Source: Tricholoma matsutake
Lineage: Eukaryota; Basidiomycota; Agaricomycetes; Agaricales; Tricholomataceae
Assembly (NCBI GenBank): GCA_026075535.2
Contig: AP026550.1
Coordinates: forward strand, 4,402,001-4,466,000
Direction of reading: 5' to 3'
Length of the DNA stretch: 64,000 bases
How positions within the stretch are numbered: position 1 is the first letter of the stretch; every line of letters starts with the position of its first letter. The translations under genes and the position numbers were made by a program. The notes under the pieces are model-generated. The model saw nothing but the letters and a program-made list of their open reading frames with translations, made no database searches and was not told where the DNA came from. Positions 12,944-24,119 of the stretch are shown piece by piece.

Positions 12944-13101
12944 CCCTCCCACCCTTAAAAAAAGGCTAGGGGTTTATAAGTAAGAGAAAGTAATTAGTGA
13001 GGCAAACTCAAAATCAAAAATCAAAAAACAAAAAATCAAACTCATCATCAACATCATGACAGGTGCATCAAAAACCCAGTGGGAAAAGCTACTGTGTGTC
13101 C

Positions 13102-16100
13102 CTATTCCATACATGTGAGCCACCTGTCCAGCGCTTCGCAGTCTTCAAGTTCTTGTTGTGGCAGCCAACGGTCTTCTTCGGCGCCGAATCCATCCCAGTG
13201 GACAAGATATTGATATCCTCGTCCTCTCTTCCATTCGTCAATGATCTTCTCAATTGTGTACTCTTCAATACCGTCAGTAGTCACAATTGGACCTGGTCGT
13301 GCAAGTTCTCGTGCTGGGAATAATTTGGGATCATTGGTGTGGTGGTGTTTCAACACAGATGCATGGAAGGTAGGGAACACATCAGGAGAGTTTGGTAGGT
13401 CTAAGGTGTATGCAGAGAAGTCAGGAAAGGCTTCCGTTACAAGGTGGGGGCCATCAAATTGGGGGAAGAACTTAGCGACACAGTCTTTATCCCCGGCCTT
13501 CCACTCTCGTCGTCGGTGAAGTGTCAATAACATGACTTTGTCTCCAACCTTGAATACATCTTCTTTACCACGGTCCTTGTTTGCGTAGAATGCCTGCGAG
13601 ATCTTTGCAGTTAAAAGTGAGTCTTTAGCATCTGCTTCGTCTGCTAAGATTTGGCTGAACAGGGTTCGTGCATCAATTTCAGTTGTATCCACCAACGCAG
13701 TAGGCACGAGTGGTGGTAGGATACATGGCAATCGGCCCATGCGTAGCTGGAAACCTGAGTATCCGGTCAATGCATTGACTGTATTCATGATGTTGAATCA
13801 GATCAGGGGCAGTGCTCGTACCCAGCCATTTTGATTGCGTTCGACGTGGAAATGAATACATTGGTTCAATGTCTTATTTGTTCATTCACTGCTCCCATCT
13901 GTCTGTGGGTGATAAGCCATAGACATCTTTAGGTGAACTCCAGTTAGCAAGTGTAGTGCTTTCCAGAATTTTGACACAAATAATTTGTCGCAGTCAGAGA
14001 TGAGCTCCGATGGTAGACCATTTTCACAGTACCATTCATTGAAGAAGATTCCAGCCAGTTTTTGCACTGTGACATTGGTGCGAGTAGGCACAATCTGCAC
14101 ATCAGAGCCCAATCGATCAGTTATAGTCAGGATGCAGTTAAATCCTTCGTCCTCTGGCAAAGGTCCGACAAAGTCCAAGCATACAGATTCACCCCTTGCA
14201 TCAGGCATGGGCAGGGGGTGAAGTGGTCCTTTTGGTTTTGTCGTCTGTCCTTTGTTACGTTGGCATTCTGTGCAAGCAGGCACATAGGCATTTTCAAGGT
14301 TGTGATGCATGTTTGGCCAGTAGTATGAGTCTCAGATTGCCGCATACGATTTATCACTGCCAAAGTGCCCCAGCGTGTCGTGCGCGAGCCAGAACAAATC
14401 CTCATGAAGTGTACCGTAGTGAGGAATCACTAGCCAATCACTGATGTACCAGAGTTTATTCAAGTAGTGGATATCAGAAATGCTGCAATCTACCATGGAG
14501 AGCTTTTTACAAAACTCATCAGATTCATATCCTTTCCAGACGTCACAAAGGAATGATTTGTCGACAGAGACGCTTAGAATTGCATTCACTGTCATGTGTT
14601 TAAGCCAATGTTCCCATTGAAGGGGAGGGTCAGCAACTTCAACATCAGGGCAAGCATTCTGGTCCGGAATATCACTTGGCAGGCAAGACAGTGTGTCTGC
14701 CACGGTGTTGTCTTCCCCCTGGATATAAACGATAGTCATGTCAAATTGTGACATGTGCTCCATCCAGCGTGCCTGCCTGCGTGAGAGGTCTTTCTGTGTT
14801 TCGAAATTTTCTAGAGTACAATGGTCTGTGTACATGAGGATTGGTGACCCAAGTAGATCAGAATGCCACTTTTTCAAGGCACGTACAATAGCTAGCAGCT
14901 CTTTTTCATGTACTGGGTAGTGCTTTTGCGCATCCTTCAATTGCATTGAGTCAAAGGCCACAGGGCGAGCTGTTTCCCAAGTTTTTCCCCAACTCAGGAC
15001 AGCACCTGTATGGAAATCACTAGCATCACAAGTAACATAGATTTTGTTGTCCCCAGGATTCGCATGGTCAATCACTGTGAGGCATTCACGCCTGACTACG
15101 AGAGCCTTGATAGATTCAAAGGCATGGTCAAGTCCATCATTCCATGCTGGAAAGTTCTTTTCGCACTCTTTCATCATCAAAGGCGTGAGGACAGAAGTGT
15201 GATCCGCCAAGTTTGGCAGGAATGCAGCAATGTATCAGACAAGTCCAAGAAAACTTCGTACATCAGAGCTAGTCTTAGGCACAGGCCACTGGAGAATCTT
15301 GTTGACTTTTGAAGAGCAAGCCTCGATGCCAGTGCAGGAAATCCGGTGACCCAAGAATTCCAGCTCAGTAAGAAAGAACAAAGATTTTTTTGGGTTGCAA
15401 TAGAGACGACATTTTCATAGTGCATTCATGATCAATTTAATGTGTTGGATATGGTCCTCAGGGGTGCTAGACCATGTGATGATATCATCAAGATAAATGT
15501 GGCAGATATGCCCTAGGAAGGGGCGTAGCGCCTCTGTCACTCGATGCTGGTGCACAGGTGGAGCATTTCAAAGTCCTTGTGGCATGACCAACCACTCATA
15601 CAGTCCTAACGGGGTGGTTACTGCGGTGAGGTGGACGCTATCAGGATCCATCTTCATGTGAAAAAAACTATCTGTCATGTCAATTTTTCTCCAGATTTTT
15701 CCTCTTCCCATGTCTGCCAATATGTCATCGACACATGGCAAGGGGTGACTATCTGTTACTGTATTGGCATTCAGTTGACAATAGTCATTTACCCAGTGTG
15801 GTAATGCAGCTGAGTCTGCTTCAGGAATGAGGAATGCAGGTGAAGCATGCGCACTAGAGGAAGGTCGGATTTGCCCTGCCTTGAGGTGTTTGTTAATCAA
15901 GGTACTCCAGGCCTCTCGAAATTTTCTCGGACAAGAGTAAGAGTGGGTGCAGATCATTTTTGAAGCATCTTTGAGTGTTATCTTGCAAAGTACAGTATCC
16001 GGCATTTCATCCACATGGGGGATGGGTTCAAAAACATTGCTGTATGATTCTCTGATGTCGACAGCTAACTTTTCAAGGTGCTCCTTTGCTGCAAGTTGTT

Positions 16101-18111
16101 CGATTCGAACACAGACAGCAGCCACAACATCAGGCATTTTTACAGGCTCACATGCAGCATCCACCACAGCCTTATGCTTCACGCACACAATACATAGTTC
16201 TTCCAACAGCATTTTTCTGTGTTTAATATTGGACGCAATCACATCACGTAATTTAGGAGGGGGCGAATGAGCTGGTATTAATGCAGTAGGATGTAGTAAA
16301 TCGAAACCTTTTTCTGTCACCGCAGTTCCATCAAACACATTTACAGTGATGTTGTTATGGTACATGAAAGGCAGTCCAAGGATAATTTGATGACACAATT
16401 TCGGAGCAACAAGAGCGCGAACGGTTCATGCAGAGTAATGATTATCATGGTCATGCAATTTCAGTTTCACCCAGTGGGTAAGCGATATGGATGATGGTGT
16501 AGAGGATCCATCAAAGAAGGCACCAGAGACAGGAAATTCATGCAGCAGAGTGCAAAGATGAAGTTTTAGTCGAGAAACAAGTTCTTGGGCAATTAGAACT
16601 ATATGAGAGCCAGGGTCAATCAATGCGTTCACATGTAAGTGCTCATCAGAAACGGGATCATTGATAGTGCATTGCCATACAAGATGAGGAATGTAGAATG
16701 GTACACATTTGCTTACCAAATCATTTGAGTTGCACGATAAATCTCCGTCGTCTCCCATCAGGACACTGTGCTCATTTGTAGGTTGACCAATGGATGCGAC
16801 AGGATACGCAGTCATACCCATCACAGCTGCCACCAGAAGGGGAGGAGGGGCAAAATTCGGGGCTGGAGGAGCAAAGGTGGTTACGACAGCCACAGCTGTC
16901 GGCAATTTGTTGTTTGGAACAGGAAGTGCTGTCAATCCTAGGCGCAGCTGGGCTTGATTGACGGCGGTCATTGTTTGCTCAACATAACCGTTCTGTCCTG
17001 GGAACTCGCACACATGTCCAGCTGTAACATAGAAGTTTCAGCATTTCTTGCAGCCATTGTGCGCACCCAAGTAACGGTGTTCCTGTTCGGTAAGCTTGGG
17101 TGGTCTGCCTTGAGAGGAGAGAGCAGCATTAGACGAAGTACTCAGCTTTGAAGAACTCACGGTGACTTGGGAGGTCGACTGTTGTTGTGAACAAAACGCA
17201 GGTGCTCAGTGCAAACTCTCCGCCAACCCAGCACTTGAGCCAGTGCGCTTGAGTTTATGGATAGCATCCTCGGCCTCCTTTTGGCATGAAGCATTTTCCT
17301 CATGCACTTTGTCATCTAATTTGATCAACATCTGGACAAAATCCTCTAGGCAATGTTCAGCTTTGCAAGCACTAGCTTCTGTGACAGCGGCAGGATCCTC
17401 GTCAACACCCGGCGCAACGTTCTCGTCGTTAGATTCCGATTCAGAGTCAATCCCTTCTTTGTGTAGATCATACACATGCAGAAGATTGTGTGATAAGTTC
17501 AATTCAATTTGTGTTTGCAGTTGGGCAGGTGAGAGATGATATTTGGTATTCTTAAGCAAAAGGTTGTCGCGGCGGATGTTGGTAGAGAAGTCTCGGAAGG
17601 GGGTTACACCTTGTTTGGTGTTGCAGACCTTGCGAGTCAATTCCTTCTCCCAGCCAGCAGTCAGCCAACAGGCACGGACTGTTGTCATGAATTCGGTGAA
17701 GGAGAGCTTTTCATAGTAGTTCTGGGAGGTCTGGAACCAGTTGCTGAAGAGGGGATCTTTGAAAGCATAGGCTATATGCACGACATAATCGGCCTTTGGG
17801 AGATTTTCCTTGTTCACAAGGTAGCCGCATGCAAAATGTTCGAATCAGTGTAGAAGTTCAGCAGTCATCACGCCCGACATGATAGTTGGTCTCTTCCCAT
17901 TATTAGGCATGAGGGTAGTGAGGCCATTATTAGACATTGTGAGGCGTTGACTATATGCGTTGTATAGAGAATTGTTGTCTGTAGATGACAAACGAGAGCG
18001 CGTGCAATTGCTTTTTGGTATAGCAGGTATAATTCTGCTAGGAGTTGGCAGTGCACCTGAGCGAGGTGAGGAAGGAGGGCTGTGTGTGAGGGAGGTGAGA
18101 GGGGAGGACAC
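13102..18111 (-). pseudogene. Gypsy-B gag-pol polyprotein, 1670-codon frame with ten TGA stops
   Basis: One unshifted frame from ATG 18111 to the stop at 13102. In order: gag (18111-17206), a CX2C-type motif near 17040, aspartic protease (ALIDPGSHIVLI near 16600), reverse transcriptase with an intact YLDD box at 15484-15495, and RNase H (CDASDFHTG near 15020, then YTDH). Integrase follows with an HHCC finger (about 14390-14260) and core (LDFVGPLPEDEG near 14165), and the chromodomain YTIEKIIDEW near 13250. In-frame stops lie at 17845, 17206, about 17041, 16426, 15568, about 15421, about 15229, 14332, 13882 and about 13797. All ten are TGA, mostly where relatives have Arg. It is inactive. The fused frame differs from the -1 arrangement of the other three Gypsy elements here. 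Confidence 0.95.
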
Positions 18112-18249
18112 CAGTGTTGGTGTGTGTGCTGCTGGTCATTGACTCCTGCTACGCGTTGTCAGGGAGGTCGCGACCAAAGGCAACCAAGACAGTTTGATAA
18201 GAACTGTCCACGGTTTCAATAACACACTGTAATCAGTATCAAAAAAAAG

Positions 18250-18482
18250 TGTGAGCCTACCTCCTATGCGGAGGTAGACAAGCACTATGAGGAAGGAATA
18301 AGGAATACTAGGACTTACTTCTAATCACATGGAATGATAAGATATGGCATGGTATTCCAATGGCTAGAGCTAGTGTAGTGTAAGTGATGGTTCGAGGTCC
18401 AGAAGAGAATAATCTGTAACAGTCGCAAGAAGTCCATAATGTAAGCAGGTAAATAAGTCATCACAATCATGGTATGCTTACA
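18250..18482 (-). repeat. Gypsy-B 5' LTR (right copy)
   Basis: 233 bp, paired with 12711-12943, followed by the target duplication GATGG. An A-run at 18241-18248 lies between the internal region and this LTR. Confidence 0.96.
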
Positions 18483-19699
18483 GATGGACATGAATGGAAA
18501 GACATCACCAATTACCATCAAAACACCTTTCTACCAAAATGGAAAGACCTTGAGCATTGTATGCGTGCATGGATGGCAGATGGGAAAGAGGAGCCAAATC
18601 AAAACCCACAGCCACACAACCAGCGGAGGGTCATTGTATGGTTCCATGATGAGTCCATGTTCTATGCACATGACCAGCAAAAAAAGCACTGGGTCCATGA
18701 GTCAGAGAAAGCAGTTCCTCGAGCAAAAGTTGAAGGCACATCTTTGATGGTTGCCGACTTCATCTCTGCTGACTATGGGTGGTTACACTCACCTGATGGA
18801 AAGGAATCAGCATGGGTACTTTTCAAAGCAGGAAAAAATAGGGACAGCTACTTTACCAACAAGAATATTGTGAGACAAATTGAAGCTGCAATGGTCATTG
18901 TCTCAAGAGACTACCTCAATGAGGACCATGTTTTTGTCTTTGACAATGCGACAACTCACTTGAAAAGGGATGAGACTGTGCTCTCAGCATGGAAAATGAC
19001 CAAGGGGCCATCTAACACTTTTGGGGTGGACGTGACAGTTGTCGATGAAGCTGGAAAGATCAGGTACACTGCAGATGGGAAACCTGTGAAGAAGACCATC
19101 CAAATGGGCCCAGGGCAGCTGCCTGATGGAACTCCACAGCATTTTATAATGAGAACAGTGTCTTTAAAGGGATGACTAAAATCCTGCAAGAATGTGGAAT
19201 GCACAAAGAGTCCAAACTGTACACTGAATGTAAAAATTTCAAATGCCTTGAAGGGGAAACTCAGTGCTGCCAATGATGTGTTCTATACAACCAGCCAGAT
19301 TTTCTTGACCAGGAGTCAGTCCTAGAAGGAAGATGTAGAGCAAGAGGATTTGAGGTCACATTTTTGCCAAAGTTTCATTGTGAGCTAAACTTCATCAAGC
19401 AATGCTGGGGACATGCAAAAAGGGTCTATCATCAGTATCCTCCATCATCAAAGGAAGCAGATTTGGAAGCCAACCTATTGTCTGCACTGGATTCTGTCTT
19501 GACAGATATGATGTGGCAGTAAGTTCTCCCCTTTGGGTTGATCAGAAGTCATGGTGACCAACTTTAGCGTCGTTTCATGGATGCATATTACTGTGGACTA
19601 AATGGAAAACAAGCTGCCTGGGCCGCACGAAAATATAGAGGACATCGAGTAATACCAGAATCCATCATGGATGATCTTATGAAGGCAAACATAAGCTAG
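18483..19699 (+). pseudogene. Tc1/mariner-like DDE transposase, C-terminal half
   Basis: Catalytic half of the transposase that begins at 11555. The triad is visible: Asp in FHDESMFYA (near 18645), Asp in VFVFDNATTH (near 18930), and Glu in KFHCELNFIKQCWG (near 19370). A one-base frameshift near 19170 separates the second and third acids. An in-frame TGA follows CCQ near 19276. A possible GTAAGT intron lies near 19519-19570. The C-terminus, GKQAAWAARKYRGHRV, ends at TAG 19697-19699. The recalled basidiomycete family has this same order, so this was a full transposase before Gypsy-B landed. Confidence 0.88.
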
Positions 19700-20623
19700 A
19701 TCCTTCAATTTCTTATTCATAAATCTTTATAATAGAGTAGCCTTCTTATTACCAGTATATATTATCAAGTTTATAGTACTTTGTACATAGTTGTAGATAA
19801 TGTGACAATGTGTCAATATATTGTATAGTACCTCACTACTTTCTTGCATGTGTTGATCAGCTCACATGTTTGCTAATCCTCCTGGTCACAGATATGTCAC
19901 ATCATATGACATTAGATGTGTTTGGAGTTTCTCTATCTTATCACATTTGTGCATGTTGACAGTCTTATATTTAGAGGTGGAGCACCCCTTCCAACATCTA
20001 CCCCTTGGTATGATGTCATTGAGCGGCCTTGATCTGCCTATCTCCACCTTTTTTATATTTAGATTATTATTTGATTTTGCAGTCTTCACATATACTGGGC
20101 ATTGGCAAAGGGGTCCTTAGAGTTTTCTCTTCGGATTTCCCTTTGCTAGGTGCGCCTCCAATCTCTGTAATATGTAGTATAATTTTAACTTTGAATTTCC
20201 CTTTGCTAGAGGCTGAGGTTGCCCTTATAACATCATTGGAATGATGTCATGTCTTCTAATTATTCTTGGATGCATTCTGTTAGTACCTCATTTGTATTTT
20301 GTTTGAGGTTTTGGTGTAATGTTGAATATCATCCCTTATATTTGTCTATTCATCAGTAAAATCACAGGCCCATTTTTTGACACTTATTCTGCTTTTCAAA
20401 GTGATAAAGTGAAAAAGTGCTCACCACTTTTTTAATCCCAGTCCATTTGTTTTTAAAAGTGCTTTTTCAGCTTTCAAAAGTGGAAAAGTAGAAATAAGCA
20501 TCATGCAAAAGATGTTGAAAACCGGCCACTTTTCTGTTTATTCCCTGGCAGTTTCAAAAGGTTACCCGATAGTAGTACTCATTATAGCATTCAATTGGTT
20601 ATCAACCGTGCATAAGGTCACGG
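19700..20623. other. Intergenic, AT-rich
   Basis: No coding pattern seen. It contains an imperfect foldback at 20379-20501 (listed separately) and repeated TTTCCCTTTGCTAG motifs near 20130 and 20197. Confidence 0.5.
20379..20501. repeat. Imperfect foldback (about 120 bp)
   Basis: CTTATTCTGCTTTTC near the left end pairs with GAAAAGTAGAAATAAG at the right end, and the arms continue with CACTTTT-type pairing. It could be a small MITE remnant; I saw no clear target duplication. Confidence 0.45.
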
Positions 20624-20767
20624 TCACAATACATCCATATTTATTACTGGTGGTGCTCCCGGAAACTCTTCTTCCTGCTCGCCATTGTCTGACAGATCTG
20701 CATCCCCATCAACCAGCTCCATCACCTCCGCTGGAACATCCTCAATGACATGGACAATGTCACCTAT
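20624..20767 (-). pseudogene. C-terminal end of the unknown minus-strand gene
   Basis: An acidic tail (VIEDVPAEVMELVDGDADLS) ending at TGA 20626-20624. It joins in frame to the exon ending at 30632 once Gypsy-A and one CCTAT copy are removed. Function is unknown; see the N-terminal part at 30632-32872. Confidence 0.75.
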
Positions 20768-20965
20768 TGTGGTGACCTGGGGCTTGACCCCACATTTGTA
20801 TATATTATATTTCTTTGCTATTGACCTGGCTGGCCCCTATAAAGGGACCAGCCTTCTATTTTACATAAGTGATCCTTTACTACCACCTCGAGTACACACA
20901 ATAATATACGTTATTTGTGTTTAGCTCCTGCATGATCTTAAGGGACCCCCCTCTGACTCACAACA
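20768..20965 (+). repeat. Gypsy-A 5' LTR
   Basis: 198 bp. It differs from the 3' LTR at five bases. Each is a CpG in the 3' copy that reads TpG or CpA here. Confidence 0.97.
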
Positions 20966-21216
20966 GTTTTTTAAACACCCAAACTCATATAGAGTTAAGC
21001 TCGACATTGCCCCATCAGCGATCGTCATCAACACGACCCTGAACTTCTCCCGCAAAGGGAGAAAATTCTCAACGTGATCAGCGATGGAAGCATATCCGTC
21101 GCTAGGACCTGAATCAAGTTTCTTTTGCACTCGACTCTTTGCTTTTTGCCTGCTGCTATGACCAAAATTTTTTCTTTTCTCTCCATTGCTGAAGACTGTA
21201 CAACAAGACCGACACC

Positions 21217-22506
21217 ATGGCCTACACCAAGGCCAAAACCAAGAACAAACTGAAGCCTGCTCCTAAGCAGGCCGTGCAAGGTAACTCTCATCCGTCGCCA
21301 TCAGGCTCAGATTCTCCTTGGCATGCACCGAGAGATTTAACTGGACCCCATCCACTCGAGGCGCATACAAGCACCTCGAGAAACAACGTTTCCCCTACTA
21401 GGGATACCCTCGAAGCACATACAGCCACTTCGAGAAACATCAATTCCTCTGCCCTTGGACTACACCATCAATGGGCCACCATTGAGGATGCTGATGACAG
21501 TGATCCTGAATCCAGAAAATCTTCCTCGTCAAAAAACAGTCAATGAGACTCTCAACCTAACCCAGGACCTCCTCCTGGTTTGCTGAACCTTTCTCCTCTG
21601 GATGAATTGACCCCAGAGCCCAACAACAACCGGGTTACCCCCAGTAGTGGTATCGATCTTCCCCACAACAACCAGGTGTACAATACACCTGGATTATTTC
21701 CTGTCATGTGGCCAGATTTAACACCATCAGTGCCCACAATGCCGATGAACACTAACGATCGGCTGCACCAACGAGAAGAGAAAAAGCCCCTCAAGAAACC
21801 TTGAGAGGATGAATCGGATGAAGAGTTTGGAGCTAAGCACTTCGCTCAGATCGCGATGGATATGTTTACCCATTGCATGGATGCAAGAGATTTTGAACCT
21901 ATTAAGTTGGAAAACCAACTTAAAGATCTGGCGTTGAGTTATGCCAGACACTTTTCCGGTAGGAGTATATTTAACCCTACCATCCCTCGTCCCGCCACAG
22001 TGGAATGAGATCCCAATCCTATCCTACCTCGTTCCACCAACCCTGCAGAACAAGAAGATCCTTCTGCACATAGACGTGGTTCCCCATGTCTACAAAACCC
22101 CGAGTTATCTAGTGAAGTACCTTCTAAGAAGAAGGTACACTACATCAACAACAACAGGATCGTCCTTCAAAGGATATGCGATGGCGATATCCGGGACGGA
22201 CATCCCACCTCGATCCCCGACCAGGGGATCCACTTCAACAAAGATGGTCAACCTTGGGATAAGGATGACACTTCATCTCGCCATCAGAAGCGGGACATCC
22301 CACCCTCTGGAAATTCCAGACGGCCTGCGCAGAGTCATGCAGGCCATGGAGGACCACCAGATGGAGATGGATCCGGGGGTGATGATAATGAAAGTGATAG
22401 TGACTCAACGTATAGCATGTCGAGCGATGACAGTACCAATTATTCTTCCCGGATAGAGGAAGAGGCGTCCCGCATGCGGGACAGTGAGAGGCGTTTGCGT
22501 GCTTGA
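21217..22506 (+). pseudogene. Gypsy-A gag N-terminal part
   Basis: Frame from ATG 21217, with a basic start (AKTKNKLKPAPKQ) and Ser/Pro/acidic low-complexity regions. It is interrupted by TGA at 21544-21546, 21802-21804, near 22007 and at 22504-22506, each preceding codons that stay open. It ends where the inverted ORF3 segment begins, near 22475. I find no gag core and no CCHC knuckle before the protease, so the capsid part seems lost or replaced. Confidence 0.7.
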
Positions 22507-23237
22507 ATCTGTCGGTACAATCCCGGCGTGGCTAGTACCTCTGCAATACGAAGGTAGAGAAGTAGTTTGGCTTCAGGGGAGAGCCCTGAAGGAATCTGTT
22601 GATGAAGCAGGAGTTGTCCCCTGACGTGTGGGAGGGAGACCCTCTGTTTGTCCAGTAGGGTACCAGGGTGGAATCGCCACTGGTACAGGTGTCAGTGCAT
22701 GAATTGCGCCCACGTTTCAGCAGAATCCAGGAGCGAGGGTTGCTCCAGGCGAGTAGGGTCATTGAGTTGGCGTAATCCTCGAGCTGACTGCATTTGAACA
22801 GGGAGCCAACCGGGTAATCTCCAGTGGGCAAGGGCATAAGTCATCAGGGGCATTCGAGCCCCTGAAGGAGTGTCATTGACGAACTGCATGTACTCGTGCA
22901 TTCGTTCCAACATTGTGAAGTTCCTGGAGGTGTGGGCCATCCGGGACCAGCTATCAAATTCCTCAGTGTTCTGAGGAATGGACGTAGGAACTTGGCCATG
23001 CAGCTTGGGAGCTGGTTTCCAGTTCGCCATCCTGGGAACATCAGGGCCCGAGAATGTATATCTCGGGGGTGGAAGGTTAGGAAGAGGTGGGTAGACCTCG
23101 TTCATGTTAATGTCCTCATCGGGGATGATGGGGTGGGGAGCAGGAGGTGGAGCAGGCCGAGAGGCTGCACCAGCATACAAATTACCCTGAGGTCTGTCGG
23201 GGTAAGGAGAGGGTTCACGAGTATGAGCTTGCTTGGA
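22475..23237 (-). repeat. Inverted copy of part of ORF3 inside Gypsy-A
   Basis: On the minus strand this segment is nearly the same as 28440-29195 of the same element, reading the same protein (PTSIPQNTEEFDSWSRMAHT and onwards). The match starts abruptly at TCCAAGC (23237 and 28440) and fades near GCATGCGGG (about 22475). The two arms lie about 5.2 kb apart in opposite orientation. Differences are largely C/T and G/A changes. It could form a long hairpin in a full-length transcript. Confidence 0.92.
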
Positions 23238-23239
23238 AG

Positions 23240-24119
23240 TCCTACCAGGGACTCAGATTCGCACTCTGCGATGAGTGAACGACTCGCCGCAGCATACAGC
23301 GACTCAGAGGACAACACTCCCTCTGAGTATGGGTCTGCGTTGTCAGACATGAACCCTGACGGTTCTCAGTACAGTTCAGAAGGCGAACTGTACAACTTGG
23401 AATCTGACACTGGAGATAACCCCAGTGAATATTCTGGATCAGAGCACTTTGGTGCAATCTGAGAAATCCTTTCGGAGTATGACTCCGATAGTTGCCCATC
23501 CGCCCAATCAGTATCCGACTCAGAGGAAGACTCTGAGGATGAGACGGAGAAGAAATCTCCATCATTTTCTGAAAGATTAGGCATCATGATGGACAACCTT
23601 TTCAAAAACAAACCGCACTTTAGAGGCGCGACCACTTTGAGGAAATCCTCAAAGAAAATAACCCGTCCTCCTCGCTCAGAGAAGGACAACTGTTGCTTCA
23701 TGGTGAAAATGAGGCTTCATGAACTTGAAGCTTTCGTCCTCCTTGATTCAGGCTGCACGTCTGATTCAATCTCACCTGAGTTCGCCATGTCGGCGAACCT
23801 TAAAGCCCACAAATTGGAAGAACCAGTGCCATTGCAATTGGGCACCGTTGGAAGCCATTCAAAGATCAACTTCGGACTATTCACTGATTTTGAAATCGGT
23901 GAAATCAAAAACACCCACTACTTCGATGTTGTTAACATCGATAGGTATGACGCCATTCTGGGCACTGTGTTCATGAGAAAACATGGTATAGTATTAGACT
24001 TCGAACGTGATGAAGTACACATCAAGGGCAAACACCTCGATACCATCATCGAGGGCCCTAACACTTTCAAGCAAGCCCGGCGGCATGCCATGTGTCCTCA
24101 ACCTCCCAAGGATGAGTGA
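23240..24119 (+). pseudogene. Gypsy-A linker and aspartic protease
   Basis: Acidic Ser/Glu-rich linker, then a retropepsin-like domain with the catalytic LLDSGCTSDSIS motif near 23739, a DAILGTVFMRKHGI block near 23950, and TGA at 24117-24119. One in-frame TGA lies at 23460-23462. The next frame (pol) overlaps the end in the -1 frame, as in many Ty3/Gypsy elements. Confidence 0.85.

Larger units (their letters stand above)
12711..18482 (-). mobile_element. Gypsy-B: complete chromovirus LTR retrotransposon
   Basis: A 5772-bp Ty3/Gypsy element on the minus strand with 233-bp LTRs, inserted in a DDE transposase gene. Target duplication GATGG lies at 12706-12710 and 18483-18487. A purine tract (minus strand, 12944-12954) abuts the 3' LTR. 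Gag, protease, reverse transcriptase, RNase H, integrase and chromodomain lie in one continuous frame. No clear tRNA-type primer site follows the 5' LTR. Confidence 0.97.

Noticed and set aside
20966..21000. tRNA-complementary primer binding site after the Gypsy-A 5' LTR
   Set aside because: No TGG-type start or recognisable tRNA 3' complement directly follows the LTR. The same is true for the other three elements, so no primer site was annotated.
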